DNA of 64,000 nt from the NCBI GenBank assembly GCA_044222395.1, contig JBGANK010000012.1:1-64000 (forward strand). The letters are read 5' to 3'. Origin of the DNA: JAEUMD01 sp044222395 (GTDB lineage: Bacteria; Pseudomonadota; Alphaproteobacteria; Rhizobiales; Hyphomicrobiaceae). Each line of letters begins with the position of its first letter. Positions within the stretch are counted from its first letter, which is position 1. Made by a program: the position numbers and the translations under genes. This document shows positions 43,266-53,001 of the stretch, piece by piece. The notes below the pieces were generated by a model that was given only the letters and a program-made list of their open reading frames with translations, ran no database searches and had not been told where the DNA came from.

Positions 43266-43915
43266 GTTGGCGGTACGCGGAACAAGTCTCCTCCAGCAGC
43301 AGGTGTTCGCTCAAGGGCCTGCCTGTTATTTCCATCCATATCGGCGATGCTGCGTCTGTGAAATAGACAAATCGAATATGATCTGTTCGGAAACATTGAA
43401 GATCTGCCTTGTTTTTAGGCGTGCTCTGAAGGAATATGACAGTCTGGGAACGAATGCTCTTCAATAAAATTTATGAGCCATGTCAATGAATTTTGCGAAT
43501 GCGCTACGATCGCCTCGCAAGATTGAAGGCGTCTGCGGCCGGGCTGGACCGCTACCGCCCACCGCGCCACCGCACTCAGCCGGCAACCAGCGACTGACAC
43601 CCGGATTATCCACTACGTGTGCGACATTCCCGGGGCCGAGCTGGGTTGCCATGCCGCCAGCATGCCTCATCCACCTCGCCGCCAACGGGCAGAGCGCTGC
43701 TTAACCGACAAGTCGGTGATCGGTCCTCCGTCTCCGAACGCCGCTAACTATCGCGGCGCTGCCGACACCGGTCGCGAAGATCGATTAGCGCTGCCTCCTG
43801 TTACGCGATCCAGCTATCATGCATGTCGTCCGCACGGGCATACGTCAGGACCCGGTTGTCCTTGCAAATTGACCATCGCGAAGGCACAAGCGCCTCGCAT
43901 AGGAGCCACGAGCTG
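43266..43915. other. Intergenic region upstream of glcD and lysR
   Basis: This 650-bp gap is more AT-rich than its surroundings between about 43350 and 43500. The 43266-43340 part probably encodes the lost LysR N-terminus in another frame (ATG at about 43344 on the minus strand). The rest must hold the divergent lysR and glcD promoters; I could not identify specific boxes or a LysR T-N11-A operator with confidence. Confidence 0.5.
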
Positions 43916-45364
43916 ATGTCACACATTGCGTTGCCCGATCCCGACAGATCGATCATTGCCCGTCGCGATCAGATCGTCGCCGAGCTGACGCGGCTGTTGG
44001 GTGCAGACCTCGTCATTGCCGACGAGGACGGACGTCGCGCCTTCGAGACTGATGCCTTGACCGCCTATCGCCGAATGCCGCTCGCCGTTGTGCTGCCGCG
44101 CACCACCGAGCAGGTGTCGAGCGTGCTGCGCTACTGCCGCGACAACGGCATCAAGGTGGTTCCGCGCGGAGCCGGCACCTCGCTGTGCGGCGGTGCGCTT
44201 CCCGCCGAGGACGCGATCGTTCTATGTGTCTCCAAGATGAACCGCGTGCTCGAGATCAACTACGAGGCGCGCTTCGCCCGCGTCGAGACCGGTATCACCA
44301 ACCTTGCCATTTCCGAAGCTGTCGCCAAGCAGGGCTTCTTCTACGCCCCTGATCCATCGAGCCAGCTCGCTTGTACGCTGGCCGGCAACTTGGCCATGAA
44401 CTCCGGCGGCGCCCACTGCCTGAAATACGGCGTGACAACCAACAACGTGCTTGGTGTCAAAATGGTGCTGATGTCGGGCGAAGTGATCGAAATCGGCGGA
44501 CCGCACCTCGATGCGGATGGTTACGACCTGCTCGGCCTTGTCGTCGGCTCGGAAGGCCAATTCGGTGTCACCACCGAGGCCACCGTGCGCATCATTCGCG
44601 CATCCGAAGGCGCGCGCCCCATGCTGATCGGCTTCGCCACGAGCGAGGAGGCCGGCCGCTGCGTCTCTGCCATCATTGCTTCGGGCATTATCCCCGTCGC
44701 CATCGAGTTCATGGACAAGCCCGCCATCGAGGTTTGCGAAAGCTTCGCCAAGGCCGGCTATCCGCTCGACGTCGGCGCGCTACTGATTGTAGAGGTCGAA
44801 GGCTCGGAAGAGGAAATCCAGGATCGCCTCACCCAGATCAAGGACATCGCCCAGCCCTACGGCGCCCTCAAGGTGGTCATTTCCGATGGCCCCCTGCAGA
44901 GCGCTAAGATCTGGAAGGGTCGCAAGTCCGCGTTCGGTGCTATCGGTCGCATCTCCGACTATTACTGCATGGACGGCACGATTCCCTTGAGTCGCCTGCC
45001 CCAGGTGCTCACCTCGATCTCCGAGATCTGTGCCCGCCACAAGCTGCGCGTCGCCAACATCTTCCACGCCGGCGACGGCAACCTGCATCCGCTGATCCTT
45101 TATGAGGCGAACGATCCCGATCAGTCTTTGCGCGCCGAGCTGGCCGGCGCCGAGATCCTGACGCTGTGCGTCGAGGTTGGCGGCTGTCTGACGGGCGAGC
45201 ATGGCGTCGGCATCGAGAAGCGTGATCTGATGCGCGTGCAGTTCTCCGATACCGATCTGGCGCTGCAGATGCGCATTAAGACCGTGTTCGATCCTGACTG
45301 GCTCCTCAATCCCGCAAAAGTCTTCCCGCTCGACGGGCGCGATGAGAGCTTTGCGGCCGCCTGA
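43916..45364 (+). CDS. glcD: Glycolate oxidase subunit GlcD
   Basis: The FAD-binding catalytic subunit that oxidises glycolate to glyoxylate. The 482-residue protein has the PCMH-type FAD domain (VVPRGAGTSLCGGALP, GNLAMNSGGAHCLKYGVT, LLGLVVGSEGQFGV) and the C-terminal oxidase domain (HAGDGNLHPL, GEHGVGIEKR, NPAKVFP). D-lactate dehydrogenases of this family look similar, but the GlcDEF order decides. AGGAG precedes the ATG by 11 bases. First gene of glcDEF. Confidence 0.93.
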   Translation: MSHIALPDPDRSIIARRDQIVAELTRLLGADLVIADEDGRRAFETDALTAYRRMPLAVVLPRTTEQVSSVLRYCRDNGIKVVPRGAGTSLCGGALPAEDAIVLCVSKMNRVLEINYEARFARVETGITNLAISEAVAKQGFFYAPDPSSQLACTLAGNLAMNSGGAHCLKYGVTTNNVLGVKMVLMSGEVIEIGGPHLDADGYDLLGLVVGSEGQFGVTTEATVRIIRASEGARPMLIGFATSEEAGRCVSAIIASGIIPVAIEFMDKPAIEVCESFAKAGYPLDVGALLIVEVEGSEEEIQDRLTQIKDIAQPYGALKVVISDGPLQSAKIWKGRKSAFGAIGRISDYYCMDGTIPLSRLPQVLTSISEICARHKLRVANIFHAGDGNLHPLILYEANDPDQSLRAELAGAEILTLCVEVGGCLTGEHGVGIEKRDLMRVQFSDTDLALQMRIKTVFDPDWLLNPAKVFPLDGRDESFAAA

Positions 45365-45384
45365 CTCGAAGGACTGCACTGAGC

Positions 45385-46605
45385 ATGAAGGATGCATTAA
45401 GACCGGTCACCGATTGGGAACTTGCGAGCATGGTCGCCAGTTGCGCGTCGCGCAATCAGCCACTCGAGGTGATCGGCAACGCCACCAAGTCGAAGGCGGG
45501 CCGCCCGATGCAGACCGCGGCGACCATCACGACGCAAGCATTGCGCACGATTACGCTCTATGAGCCGACCGAGCTCGTCATGTCGGCGCAGGCAGGAACG
45601 CCGCTGTCGCTGATCGAGGCGGAATTGGCTTCGCGCAATCAGATGCTGGCCTTCGAGCCAATCGACCTCGCCCCGGCGATTGGCGGGCCCCCGGGCCAGC
45701 AGACCATCGGCGGGGTATTCGCCGCCAATCTGTCCGGATCCCGTCGCATCGTTGCCGGTGCCGCTCGCGATCACCTGATCGGAATAAAGGCCGTCAACGG
45801 CAGCGCCGAGAGCTTCAAGTCCGGCGGTCGCGTCATGAAGAACGTCACTGGCTACGATCTGGCGCGGGGCATTACCGGCAGTTGGGGTACGCTCGGCATC
45901 ATGACCGAGGTGACCTTCAAGGTTTTGCCGTGGCCTGAAGCCGCCGCCACACTCGTTTTCCCCGGCTTGACCGAGGATCTGGCCGTCGAGCTGATGTGCG
46001 CGGCCATGGGCACTCCGTTCGAGGTGTCGGGTGCCGTGCATCTGACGCCTGGCCTCGCCGCCAAGTTCGAAGCCCGCCCCCAGGGATTGAGCGGCACCGG
46101 GTTGACCGCATTGCGGATCGAGAACTTCGTCAAGTCCGTTCTTTACCGGAAGGACGCATTGAAAGCGCTGCTAAAGATCTACGGCGCCCCGCTCGAACTC
46201 GACTACGACCCCTCGCTGAAGTTCTGGAGCGAGCTGCGTCGCCTGTCCGTCCTCAGCGATCGCGATGCGGCGCTGTGGCGTATATCGACCTCGCCCGTCA
46301 ACGGCGCCAAGATCGTCGCCGCCATCCGCAAGCACATGACCGCTGAAGCCTATTACGACTGGTCGGGCGGCCTCATCTGGCTGGAGGTTCCCGCCACTGC
46401 CGACGCCGGCGCCAGCGACATCCGTCGCGCCGTCGCGGTGCACGGCGGCCATGCCACGCTGATCCGCGCCGATGCTGCAATCCGTCGCGACGTCGAGGTG
46501 TTCCAGCCGCAGTCGCCTGTGCTCGAGCGCATCACGAGGAACCTCAAGGCTGCCTTCGATCCCAAGGGCATTCTCAATCCCGGCCGCATGTATGCCGGCA
46601 TCTGA
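45385..46605 (+). CDS. glcE: Glycolate oxidase subunit GlcE
   Basis: The 406-residue second FAD-domain subunit. It has a shortened FAD fold (EVIGNATKSKAGRP, IGGVFAANLSGSRR, GGRVMKNVTGYDLARGITGSWGTLG given by its ends) and the C-terminal PFDPKGILNPGRM-like motif AAFDPKGILNPGRMY. It starts 20 bp after glcD and ends 22 bp before glcF, consistent with one operon. Confidence 0.93.
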   Translation: MKDALRPVTDWELASMVASCASRNQPLEVIGNATKSKAGRPMQTAATITTQALRTITLYEPTELVMSAQAGTPLSLIEAELASRNQMLAFEPIDLAPAIGGPPGQQTIGGVFAANLSGSRRIVAGAARDHLIGIKAVNGSAESFKSGGRVMKNVTGYDLARGITGSWGTLGIMTEVTFKVLPWPEAAATLVFPGLTEDLAVELMCAAMGTPFEVSGAVHLTPGLAAKFEARPQGLSGTGLTALRIENFVKSVLYRKDALKALLKIYGAPLELDYDPSLKFWSELRRLSVLSDRDAALWRISTSPVNGAKIVAAIRKHMTAEAYYDWSGGLIWLEVPATADAGASDIRRAVAVHGGHATLIRADAAIRRDVEVFQPQSPVLERITRNLKAAFDPKGILNPGRMYAGI

Positions 46606-46627
46606 CCCATGATGGACTGACCACGCG

Positions 46628-47986
46628 ATGCAAACCAACTTCACGCCAAAGCAGCTTGCCGATCCGCGCGTCGCCGAGGTCGACCGGATCCTGCGCCGCT
46701 GCGTCCATTGCGGGCTGTGCACGGCGGTATGCTCGACCTACGTGCTGGTCGGCGACGAGCGCGACAGCCCGCGCGGCCGCATCTACCTCATGAAGGACAT
46801 GTTCGAGAAGGGCAAGGCGGCGAGCCCCGAGGTGCAGCATCACGTCGATCGCTGCCTGTCGTGCCTGTCGTGCACGACCACCTGTCCGGGCGGCGTCGAT
46901 TACATGCATCTGGTCGATCACGCTCGCGTCCACATCGCCGAGACTGGCCGCCGCAGCCTGAAGGAGCGGCTGATGCGTCGGGTTCTGGCTGCCGTCGTGC
47001 CTTACCCAGAGAAGTTCCGCATGGCCTTGAAGGCGGCGCCGCTCGGACGGCCGTTCCTCCCCCTGCTGCGCGCTCTCGGCTTCAAGGAACTGGTCGCCAT
47101 GCTGGAGCTGGCCCCCGCGCGGCTGCCGTCGCTGGCAAAATACGAAGGACCCGGCGAAGCCCGGACATCGGCGGAGCGGCGTGCGCGGGTCCTGATGCTG
47201 GCCGGTTGCGCCCAGCAGGTGCTGCGTCCCGAGATCAACGACGCCACCATCCGTCTGCTTGCGCGGCGCGGTGTCGATGTCATTGTCGCCAACGGCTCGG
47301 GCTGTTGCGGCGGGTTGGTTCACCACATGGGCGAGGAGAAGCAGGCGCTGGAACAAGCGCGCCGCAATGTCGATGCCTGGTCGAAGGAGATCGCGAAAGA
47401 GCCGGTCGACGCCATCATCATAAATGCATCCGGATGCGGGACCACGGTGAAGGACTATGGCCATCTGCTGGCCCGCGATCCCGAATATGCCGAGCGCGCC
47501 AAGACCGTCTCGGCTTTGGCCAAGGACGTCAGCGAGTTCCTTGCCGAATACGACCTGGGCCCGCCGGTGCGCTGGTCGAGCCTGCGCATTGCGTATCACT
47601 CCGCCTGTTCCTTGCAGCACGGCCAGCGCATCACCGAGGAACCCAAGGCGCTGCTCACCAATGCTGGCTACACGGTGGTATCCCCGCCAGAAGGACATAT
47701 CTGCTGCGGCTCGGCTGGCACCTACAACATCTTGCAACCCGAGCTGGCACAGGAGCTGCGCACCCGCAAGGTGAAGAACATTCGCTCGGTCAAGCCCGAC
47801 GTGGTGGCCGCCGGCAATATCGGCTGCATCACGCAACTGGCGTCCGGCATGGACATTCCCGTCGCCCACACCGTCGAGATGCTGGATTGGGCCTACGGCG
47901 GCCCGGTACCCCGCGGTCTGGAGCATCTCGAGCGCTTCGTTTCCGATGTGCCCAAGCCCGAGCCGAAGCTCTATCTGCACACATGA
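46628..47986 (+). CDS. glcF: Glycolate oxidase iron-sulfur subunit GlcF
   Basis: GlcF (452 residues) carries electrons from GlcD/GlcE to the quinone pool or cytochrome. It has two 4Fe-4S motifs near the N-terminus, CVHCGLCTAVCSTY and CLSCLSCTTTCPGG, and two CCG domains: NGSGCCGGLVHHMG and GHICCGSAGTYN. GCAQQV and the AGNIGCITQ segment are also typical. Last gene of glcDEF. Confidence 0.94.
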   Translation: MQTNFTPKQLADPRVAEVDRILRRCVHCGLCTAVCSTYVLVGDERDSPRGRIYLMKDMFEKGKAASPEVQHHVDRCLSCLSCTTTCPGGVDYMHLVDHARVHIAETGRRSLKERLMRRVLAAVVPYPEKFRMALKAAPLGRPFLPLLRALGFKELVAMLELAPARLPSLAKYEGPGEARTSAERRARVLMLAGCAQQVLRPEINDATIRLLARRGVDVIVANGSGCCGGLVHHMGEEKQALEQARRNVDAWSKEIAKEPVDAIIINASGCGTTVKDYGHLLARDPEYAERAKTVSALAKDVSEFLAEYDLGPPVRWSSLRIAYHSACSLQHGQRITEEPKALLTNAGYTVVSPPEGHICCGSAGTYNILQPELAQELRTRKVKNIRSVKPDVVAAGNIGCITQLASGMDIPVAHTVEMLDWAYGGPVPRGLEHLERFVSDVPKPEPKLYLHT

Positions 47987-48085
47987 GGCCTTGTCCTCCC
48001 GCGGCAAGCATCCTCGGCCGCCGGCCAAACCCTAATTCGTCCGCCGTGTTGACAGACGGCCTTGGTTGTCGTCCCTCAGGACGGC

Positions 48086-49291
48086 ATGAACATTGAGCTT
48101 CCAGAAATCGCCTGTGTGTTGGTCCACGGCCGCAATCCCGCGGCCGCCCGGGCGCTGGCCGAGCGCCACTTCGCCTCGGGCGAGATTCTCGACATGGGTA
48201 CGCAGTCCGGCGAGGACTTGATGCGCGCACTGGCACCGCGCATGGCGGCCGGCAGGATGACGGCAATCATCGAGGCAGGATCGCCACCCGGTGCGCACAA
48301 ACAGCGAGTCGCCTTAGCTTCGATTGCCCGTGACAACTATGCGCGGCGCTTCGCCCTGATCATGCCTGACGCGCGTCCCGGCGAGCCCAACATCGACGAA
48401 CGGTTGCGCGGCGACGGTTATCGCGAGGTATTCGAGCTTGCGGAATCGGATCTCGATGCGCTGCAGATCCGTCGCCTGCCGATGCCGACCGATCTGCGCC
48501 ACGAGTCGGGCGGCTTCGACATCATCGGCGATGTGCACGGCTGCGCCGACGAGCTGGAGCTGCTGCTTGAACGGCTCGGCTACCGTGTCGCCTGGAACGA
48601 TGACGCTGTCTACGGTCGTATGCCGCAGGTCAAACCGCCCGCGGGCCGCCGCGCGGTGTTCGTCGGTGATCTCGTCGATCGCGGCCCACGCTCGCGCGAT
48701 GTGCTTGCAATCGTCCTGGCGATGGTGAACTCGGGAGCAGCGCTGCTCGTGCCCGGCAATCATGACGTCAAGTTCCTGCGCTGGCTGGACGGCGGCAAGG
48801 TCTCCATTACCCATGGGCTGGAGACCACCATCGACAGCCTGGCCGGTGCCAGCGATGCCTTTCGCGCTGACGTGCATGCAATGCTGAAGCGGCTGTGGAG
48901 CCACGTCTGGCTCGATGCTGGAAAGCTTGCCGTTGCCCACGCTGGGATCATCCAGCCGATGCTCGGGCGCGCAACCCCGCGCGTGCGTCGCTTCTGCCTT
49001 TACGGCGATACCGCCGGCGAGCACGACAGCAACGGACTGCCGGTCCGCTATCATTGGGCGCTCGACTATCGCGGCGAGACAGCAATCGTATACGGCCACA
49101 CACCCGTGCCCGAGGCCGAGTGGGTCAACAACACGCTGTGCATCGATACCGGCTGCTGCTTCGGCGGCAAGCTGACGGCCTTGCGCTGGCCCGAGCGCGA
49201 GATCGTCGCCCAACCGGCAAAGCGGCAATATGCGCGTCTGCTGCGCGGCTTCGGCCATCCGCCGCCGCGACCTACGCGCGAACCCGCCTGA
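48086..49291 (+). CDS. Pnkp-like metallophosphoesterase with a degenerate N-terminal kinase domain
   Basis: Residues about 145-390 are a calcineurin-fold phosphatase nearly identical in motif order to bacterial Pnkp (the RNA-repair polynucleotide kinase-phosphatase): FDIIGDVHGCADEL, FVGDLVDRGPRSRD, GNHDVK, AHAGI, YGHTPVPEAEWVNNTLCID and GCCFGGKLTALR. Residues 1-140 align with the Pnkp kinase start (IACVLVHGRNPAAARALAERHF) where the P-loop GxSGSGKST should be, but the Gly/Lys/Ser residues are gone and the lid region is shortened. The ligase domain is absent. So phosphatase activity is likely and kinase activity is not. It is alone between glcF and hisS, with no visible Hen1 partner. AGGA lies five bases before the ATG. 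Confidence 0.8.
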   Translation: MNIELPEIACVLVHGRNPAAARALAERHFASGEILDMGTQSGEDLMRALAPRMAAGRMTAIIEAGSPPGAHKQRVALASIARDNYARRFALIMPDARPGEPNIDERLRGDGYREVFELAESDLDALQIRRLPMPTDLRHESGGFDIIGDVHGCADELELLLERLGYRVAWNDDAVYGRMPQVKPPAGRRAVFVGDLVDRGPRSRDVLAIVLAMVNSGAALLVPGNHDVKFLRWLDGGKVSITHGLETTIDSLAGASDAFRADVHAMLKRLWSHVWLDAGKLAVAHAGIIQPMLGRATPRVRRFCLYGDTAGEHDSNGLPVRYHWALDYRGETAIVYGHTPVPEAEWVNNTLCIDTGCCFGGKLTALRWPEREIVAQPAKRQYARLLRGFGHPPPRPTREPA

Positions 49292-49527
49292 GAGCTGCTG
49301 CTTCGCGGCCCGCTCTTGTGCCACATCCCTTTGCAAGGCAGCGCGCCCGCCGGCGAACGTTGCCAATTCAAGCAGTTACGCGGTTTCCTCGGCTTTGCCC
49401 GTTCGCCATTGGGATGCCGGTGTCAGGTCTGGCCGGCGCGGCTTTCCCATAGGGAGGCGATTCGCTATAAGCGGGCCGAATCTCTTTTCCCGACGCCAGA
49501 TGCCATCAGCGAGGCGCATTTCCGATC

Positions 49528-51024
49528 ATGGCCAAAGACAAGAAAGTTGCCGGCCCCGAGGCTCGGCTGCCGAAGGGCTTTCGCGACATCGGCGCCACCG
49601 AGCTGGCGTCGACGCGCGCCATGCTCGACACCATACGCCGCGTCTACGAGACATACGGCTTCGAGGAGCTTGAGACTCCGTCGATCGAGTATACGGACGC
49701 GCTGGGCAAATTCCTGCCCGATCAGGATCGCCCCAACGAGGGCGTTTTCTCCTTCACCGATGATGACGAGCAGTGGCTGAGCCTGCGCTACGACCTGACG
49801 GCGCCGCTGGCACGCTTCGTGGCCGAGAACTTCCAGACGCTGCCCAAGCCCTTCCGCCGCTATGCAACCGGCACCGTCTACCGTAACGAGAAGCCGGGCC
49901 CCGGCCGCTTCCGCCAGTTCACTCAGTTCGACGCCGATACCGTCGGCACCGATAACCTCGCCGCCGATGCCGAGATTTGCATGCTGGCAGCCGACACGCT
50001 GGAGGCGCTTGGCATCAAGCGCGGCGATTACGTCATCAAGGTCAACAACCGCAAACTGCTGGATGGCGTTCTGGAGTCCGCAGGGCTGGGCGGCGTTGAG
50101 AACGCCGCGCGCCGCTTGATCGTGCTGCGCGCGATCGACAAGTTCGACAAGTTCGGCCTCGATGGTGTCGGCCAGCTGCTCGGCAAGGGAAGGCGGGATG
50201 AGAGTGGCGATTTCACGCCCGGCGCTGGGCTTGCATCCGAACAGTCTGCGGAAATCCTGAGCTTGCTGGGAGTTGCGTATGCGAATGCCGGCACCGCAAC
50301 GGTCGCGCACTTGCGCAAACTTTTCAGCAAGACAGATGTCGCCCGCCAAGGACTCGACGAACTCGATCAGATCGCCAAGCTGTGCGAGGCCGCCGGCTAC
50401 GGCAACGACCGCATTCGCATCGACAGCTCCGTCGTCCGCGGCCTCGAATACTACACCGGCCCCGTTTTCGAGGCCGAGCTGACGTTCGAGGTCAAGGACG
50501 AGAGCGGCAATCCCGTCCGCTTCGGCTCTGTCGGCGGCGGTGGTCGCTACGACGGGCTGGTCGAACGCTTCCTCGGCCAGAAGGTGCCCGCAACCGGCTT
50601 CTCCATCGGCGTCTCGCGCCTGCAGGTCGCGCTCGCCGTGCTCGACAAGGCGAAGGCGGGCACCGCCGCGCAGGGCCCCGTCGTCGTGCTGGTCATGGAC
50701 AAGGCGGAGATTGCCACCTATCAGCGCTTGACCCAGGAGCTGCGCAATGCCGGCATTCGCGCCGAGATGTATCTGGGCACCTCGGGCATGAAGGCGCAGA
50801 TGAAATACGCCGACCGCCGCGGCTCACCATGCGTCGTCATCCAGGGCTCCGACGAGCGCGCCAAGGGCGAGGTGCAATTGAAGGACCTGATCGAAGGCGC
50901 CAAGGCTGCCGCCGCGATTGCCGACAACAAGGAATGGAAGGCGCAGCGTCCGGCGCAGGTCTCGGTCAAGGAGACCGAGCTGGTAGCAGCCGTCCGCGAG
51001 ATACTGGCAAGGCACCAGCGATGA
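49528..51024 (+). CDS. hisS: Histidyl-tRNA synthetase
   Basis: Class II synthetase that charges tRNA-His. The 498-residue protein has motif 1 region PKGFRDI, motif 2 YRNEKPGPGRFRQFTQFD, the histidine-binding RGLEYYTG, and motif 3 GGGRYDGLVERF. Insertion and anticodon domains appear complete, and the length suits the alphaproteobacterial form. hisZ and hisG follow closely, so it leads a histidine-related operon. Confidence 0.95.
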   Translation: MAKDKKVAGPEARLPKGFRDIGATELASTRAMLDTIRRVYETYGFEELETPSIEYTDALGKFLPDQDRPNEGVFSFTDDDEQWLSLRYDLTAPLARFVAENFQTLPKPFRRYATGTVYRNEKPGPGRFRQFTQFDADTVGTDNLAADAEICMLAADTLEALGIKRGDYVIKVNNRKLLDGVLESAGLGGVENAARRLIVLRAIDKFDKFGLDGVGQLLGKGRRDESGDFTPGAGLASEQSAEILSLLGVAYANAGTATVAHLRKLFSKTDVARQGLDELDQIAKLCEAAGYGNDRIRIDSSVVRGLEYYTGPVFEAELTFEVKDESGNPVRFGSVGGGGRYDGLVERFLGQKVPATGFSIGVSRLQVALAVLDKAKAGTAAQGPVVVLVMDKAEIATYQRLTQELRNAGIRAEMYLGTSGMKAQMKYADRRGSPCVVIQGSDERAKGEVQLKDLIEGAKAAAAIADNKEWKAQRPAQVSVKETELVAAVREILARHQR

Positions 51025-51080
51025 ACACCCTGGCGGCAGTCCTTCCGCCGACCGCCGCGCAACAACCGGACTGACAACGC

Positions 51081-52256
51081 ATGGTCGCAGAGACAGCAAA
51101 AAAGTTCGAGGCGCTGGAAGCGCAGGCGCAAAAGCTCATGTCCGTCTTCATCAAGGCGGGTCACGAGGCAGTCGCGCCCGCCATCATCCAGCCGGCGGAC
51201 GTGTTCCTCGACGTGATCGGCGAGACCCTGCGCGCGCGCACCTATGTCTTCACCGACCCCGATGGCGAGGAGCTGTGCCTGCGTCCGGATCTGACCGTGC
51301 CGACGTGCAGACTGCACATCGAGCGCCATTCCGATCCCGCGACGCGCGCCAAGTACTGTTATAACGGATCCGCATTCCGCTTCCAGCCGTCCGGAGCACC
51401 GCGTTCGCATCCGCGCGAGTTCAGACAAGCCGGCATCGAATCCTTCGGCGGCACCGACCGCGCCCGCGCCGAGGCCGGCGTCGTGGTGACGCTGCTCGAT
51501 GGATTGAAGGCGGTGGGCCTCAAGGAGTTCAAGCTTCACATCGGCGACCTCGGCCTGTTCCGCGCGCTGCTCGAGGCCGCCGACATGCCGTTGCGCTGGC
51601 GCCGTCGTCTCATGCACCAGTTCTGGCGGCCCGACGCCTTCCGCACCGAGTTGAAGCGCTTGACGACGGCCGCCTTCGACGTGCCGCGCGATGTCCCCAA
51701 GGACCTGCTGACCAAGCTCGACCCGGAACGCCCAGACGACGCCGAAAAGCAGGTGGCGGCCTATCTCGATGAGCGCGACATCGACATGATGGGCACTCGC
51801 TCGATCTCGGAGATCACCCGGAACCTGCTGTCGATCGTCGCAGACTCCAAGACACAGCCGCTTTCCGCGGACACAGCCAATCTCCTGGAAAGCTACATTC
51901 GCGTCGTCGCTCCCGCGCGTGCCGCCGGCGCCCGCCTGCGCGATCTCCTGCGGGCAGGCAACATCGACATCTCCGAGGCCTTCGACGCCTACCAGCGCCG
52001 CCTGCAGCTTCTCGCCGACGCCGGCATCGACGTCACTCATGCGGAATTCGAGGCCGAGTTCGGCCGCACGCTCGAGTACTACACCGGCTTCGTCTTCGAG
52101 ATCGTCGTTCCGGATCTGGGTCGCCTGAGCCCGATCGCCGGCGGCGGCCGCTACGATGCGCTGATCAAGCAGTGCGGCGCACCCGACGAAGTCCCTGCGG
52201 TTGGCGGTGCGATCCACACCGAGCGCCTGCTCGCAGCATTGACGGGAGACGTGTGA
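51081..52256 (+). CDS. hisZ: ATP phosphoribosyltransferase regulatory subunit HisZ
   Basis: HisZ is a HisS paralogue without aminoacylation activity that assembles with short HisG and mediates histidine feedback. The 391-residue product starts like HisS (VFLDVIGETLRART, LRPDLTVPTCRLHIE, YNGSAFRFQPSGA) and has LEYYTGFVFEI and IAGGGRYDAL. The anticodon domain is absent, as expected. Its stop overlaps the hisG start by one base. No clear ribosome-binding site is seen. Confidence 0.93.
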   Translation: MVAETAKKFEALEAQAQKLMSVFIKAGHEAVAPAIIQPADVFLDVIGETLRARTYVFTDPDGEELCLRPDLTVPTCRLHIERHSDPATRAKYCYNGSAFRFQPSGAPRSHPREFRQAGIESFGGTDRARAEAGVVVTLLDGLKAVGLKEFKLHIGDLGLFRALLEAADMPLRWRRRLMHQFWRPDAFRTELKRLTTAAFDVPRDVPKDLLTKLDPERPDDAEKQVAAYLDERDIDMMGTRSISEITRNLLSIVADSKTQPLSADTANLLESYIRVVAPARAAGARLRDLLRAGNIDISEAFDAYQRRLQLLADAGIDVTHAEFEAEFGRTLEYYTGFVFEIVVPDLGRLSPIAGGGRYDALIKQCGAPDEVPAVGGAIHTERLLAALTGDV

Positions 52257-52960
52257 TGGCGAGCTCCGAAAACCTCATTCTCGCCGTGCCGTCGAAGGGG
52301 CGACTGATGGAGCAGACGCTTGCGATCTTCGCTGCTGGCGGTCTCAACATTCGCAAGGTTGGCAACGTGCGCGGCTACCGCGGCGAGATCGAAGGCATGG
52401 CGAATGTCGATGTCGCGTTCGTGTCAGCCTCCGAGATTGCGCGCTACCTGAAGACCGGCCGCGCCCACCTGGGCATCACCGGCGAGGACCTGGTGCGCGA
52501 ACAGATGACCGATTGGCAGGATCGCGTCGAGATCCTGAAGCCGCTGGGATTCGGACAAGCCGATGTCGTCGTCGCCGTTCCAGCCTGCTGGGTCGATGTT
52601 CACGTGATGGCTGACCTCGACGAGATTTCCGCAAGCTTCCGCCAGTCGCACGGCCGCTGGTTCCGCGTTGCTACGAAATACATCAACCTGACGCGCCGCT
52701 TCCTGTCCTCGCGCGGCTTGACCGACTTCCGCATCATAGAGAGCCTTGGCGCCACCGAGGGCACGCCCGCCGCCGGCACGGCGGATTTCATCGTCGACAT
52801 TACGACGACGGGCGCCACCTTGAAGGCCAACGGCCTGAAGATCATCGAGGACGGTCTGATCCTGAAATCGGAAGCCGGCCTGATCGCCTCGCGCATGGCC
52901 ACTTGGACACCGCGCGTGCGCGAGGCCGAGAACGAGATCCTCCAGCGCCTCGGCGTGTGA
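52256..52960 (+). CDS. hisG: ATP phosphoribosyltransferase HisG, short form
   Basis: First enzyme of histidine biosynthesis, joining ATP and PRPP. At 234 residues it is the short HisG lacking the C-terminal ACT-like regulatory domain, matching the presence of hisZ. Motifs: AVPSKGRLMEQ at the N-terminus, HLGITGEDL, and the PRPP-binding region ESLGATEGTPAAGTADFIVD. The ATG overlaps the hisZ stop (TGATG). Confidence 0.95.
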   Translation: MASSENLILAVPSKGRLMEQTLAIFAAGGLNIRKVGNVRGYRGEIEGMANVDVAFVSASEIARYLKTGRAHLGITGEDLVREQMTDWQDRVEILKPLGFGQADVVVAVPACWVDVHVMADLDEISASFRQSHGRWFRVATKYINLTRRFLSSRGLTDFRIIESLGATEGTPAAGTADFIVDITTTGATLKANGLKIIEDGLILKSEAGLIASRMATWTPRVREAENEILQRLGV

Positions 52961-53001
52961 CGATCACTGCCGCACGCGCAGCCGTATTCGCGCGTGTCGC
53001 T

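Noticed and set aside
42481..43464. A long frame overlapping the LysR gene on the same strand
   Set aside because: Its middle is Arg/Ala-rich frame-shadow sequence; only the part upstream of 43265 might carry part of the lost LysR start.
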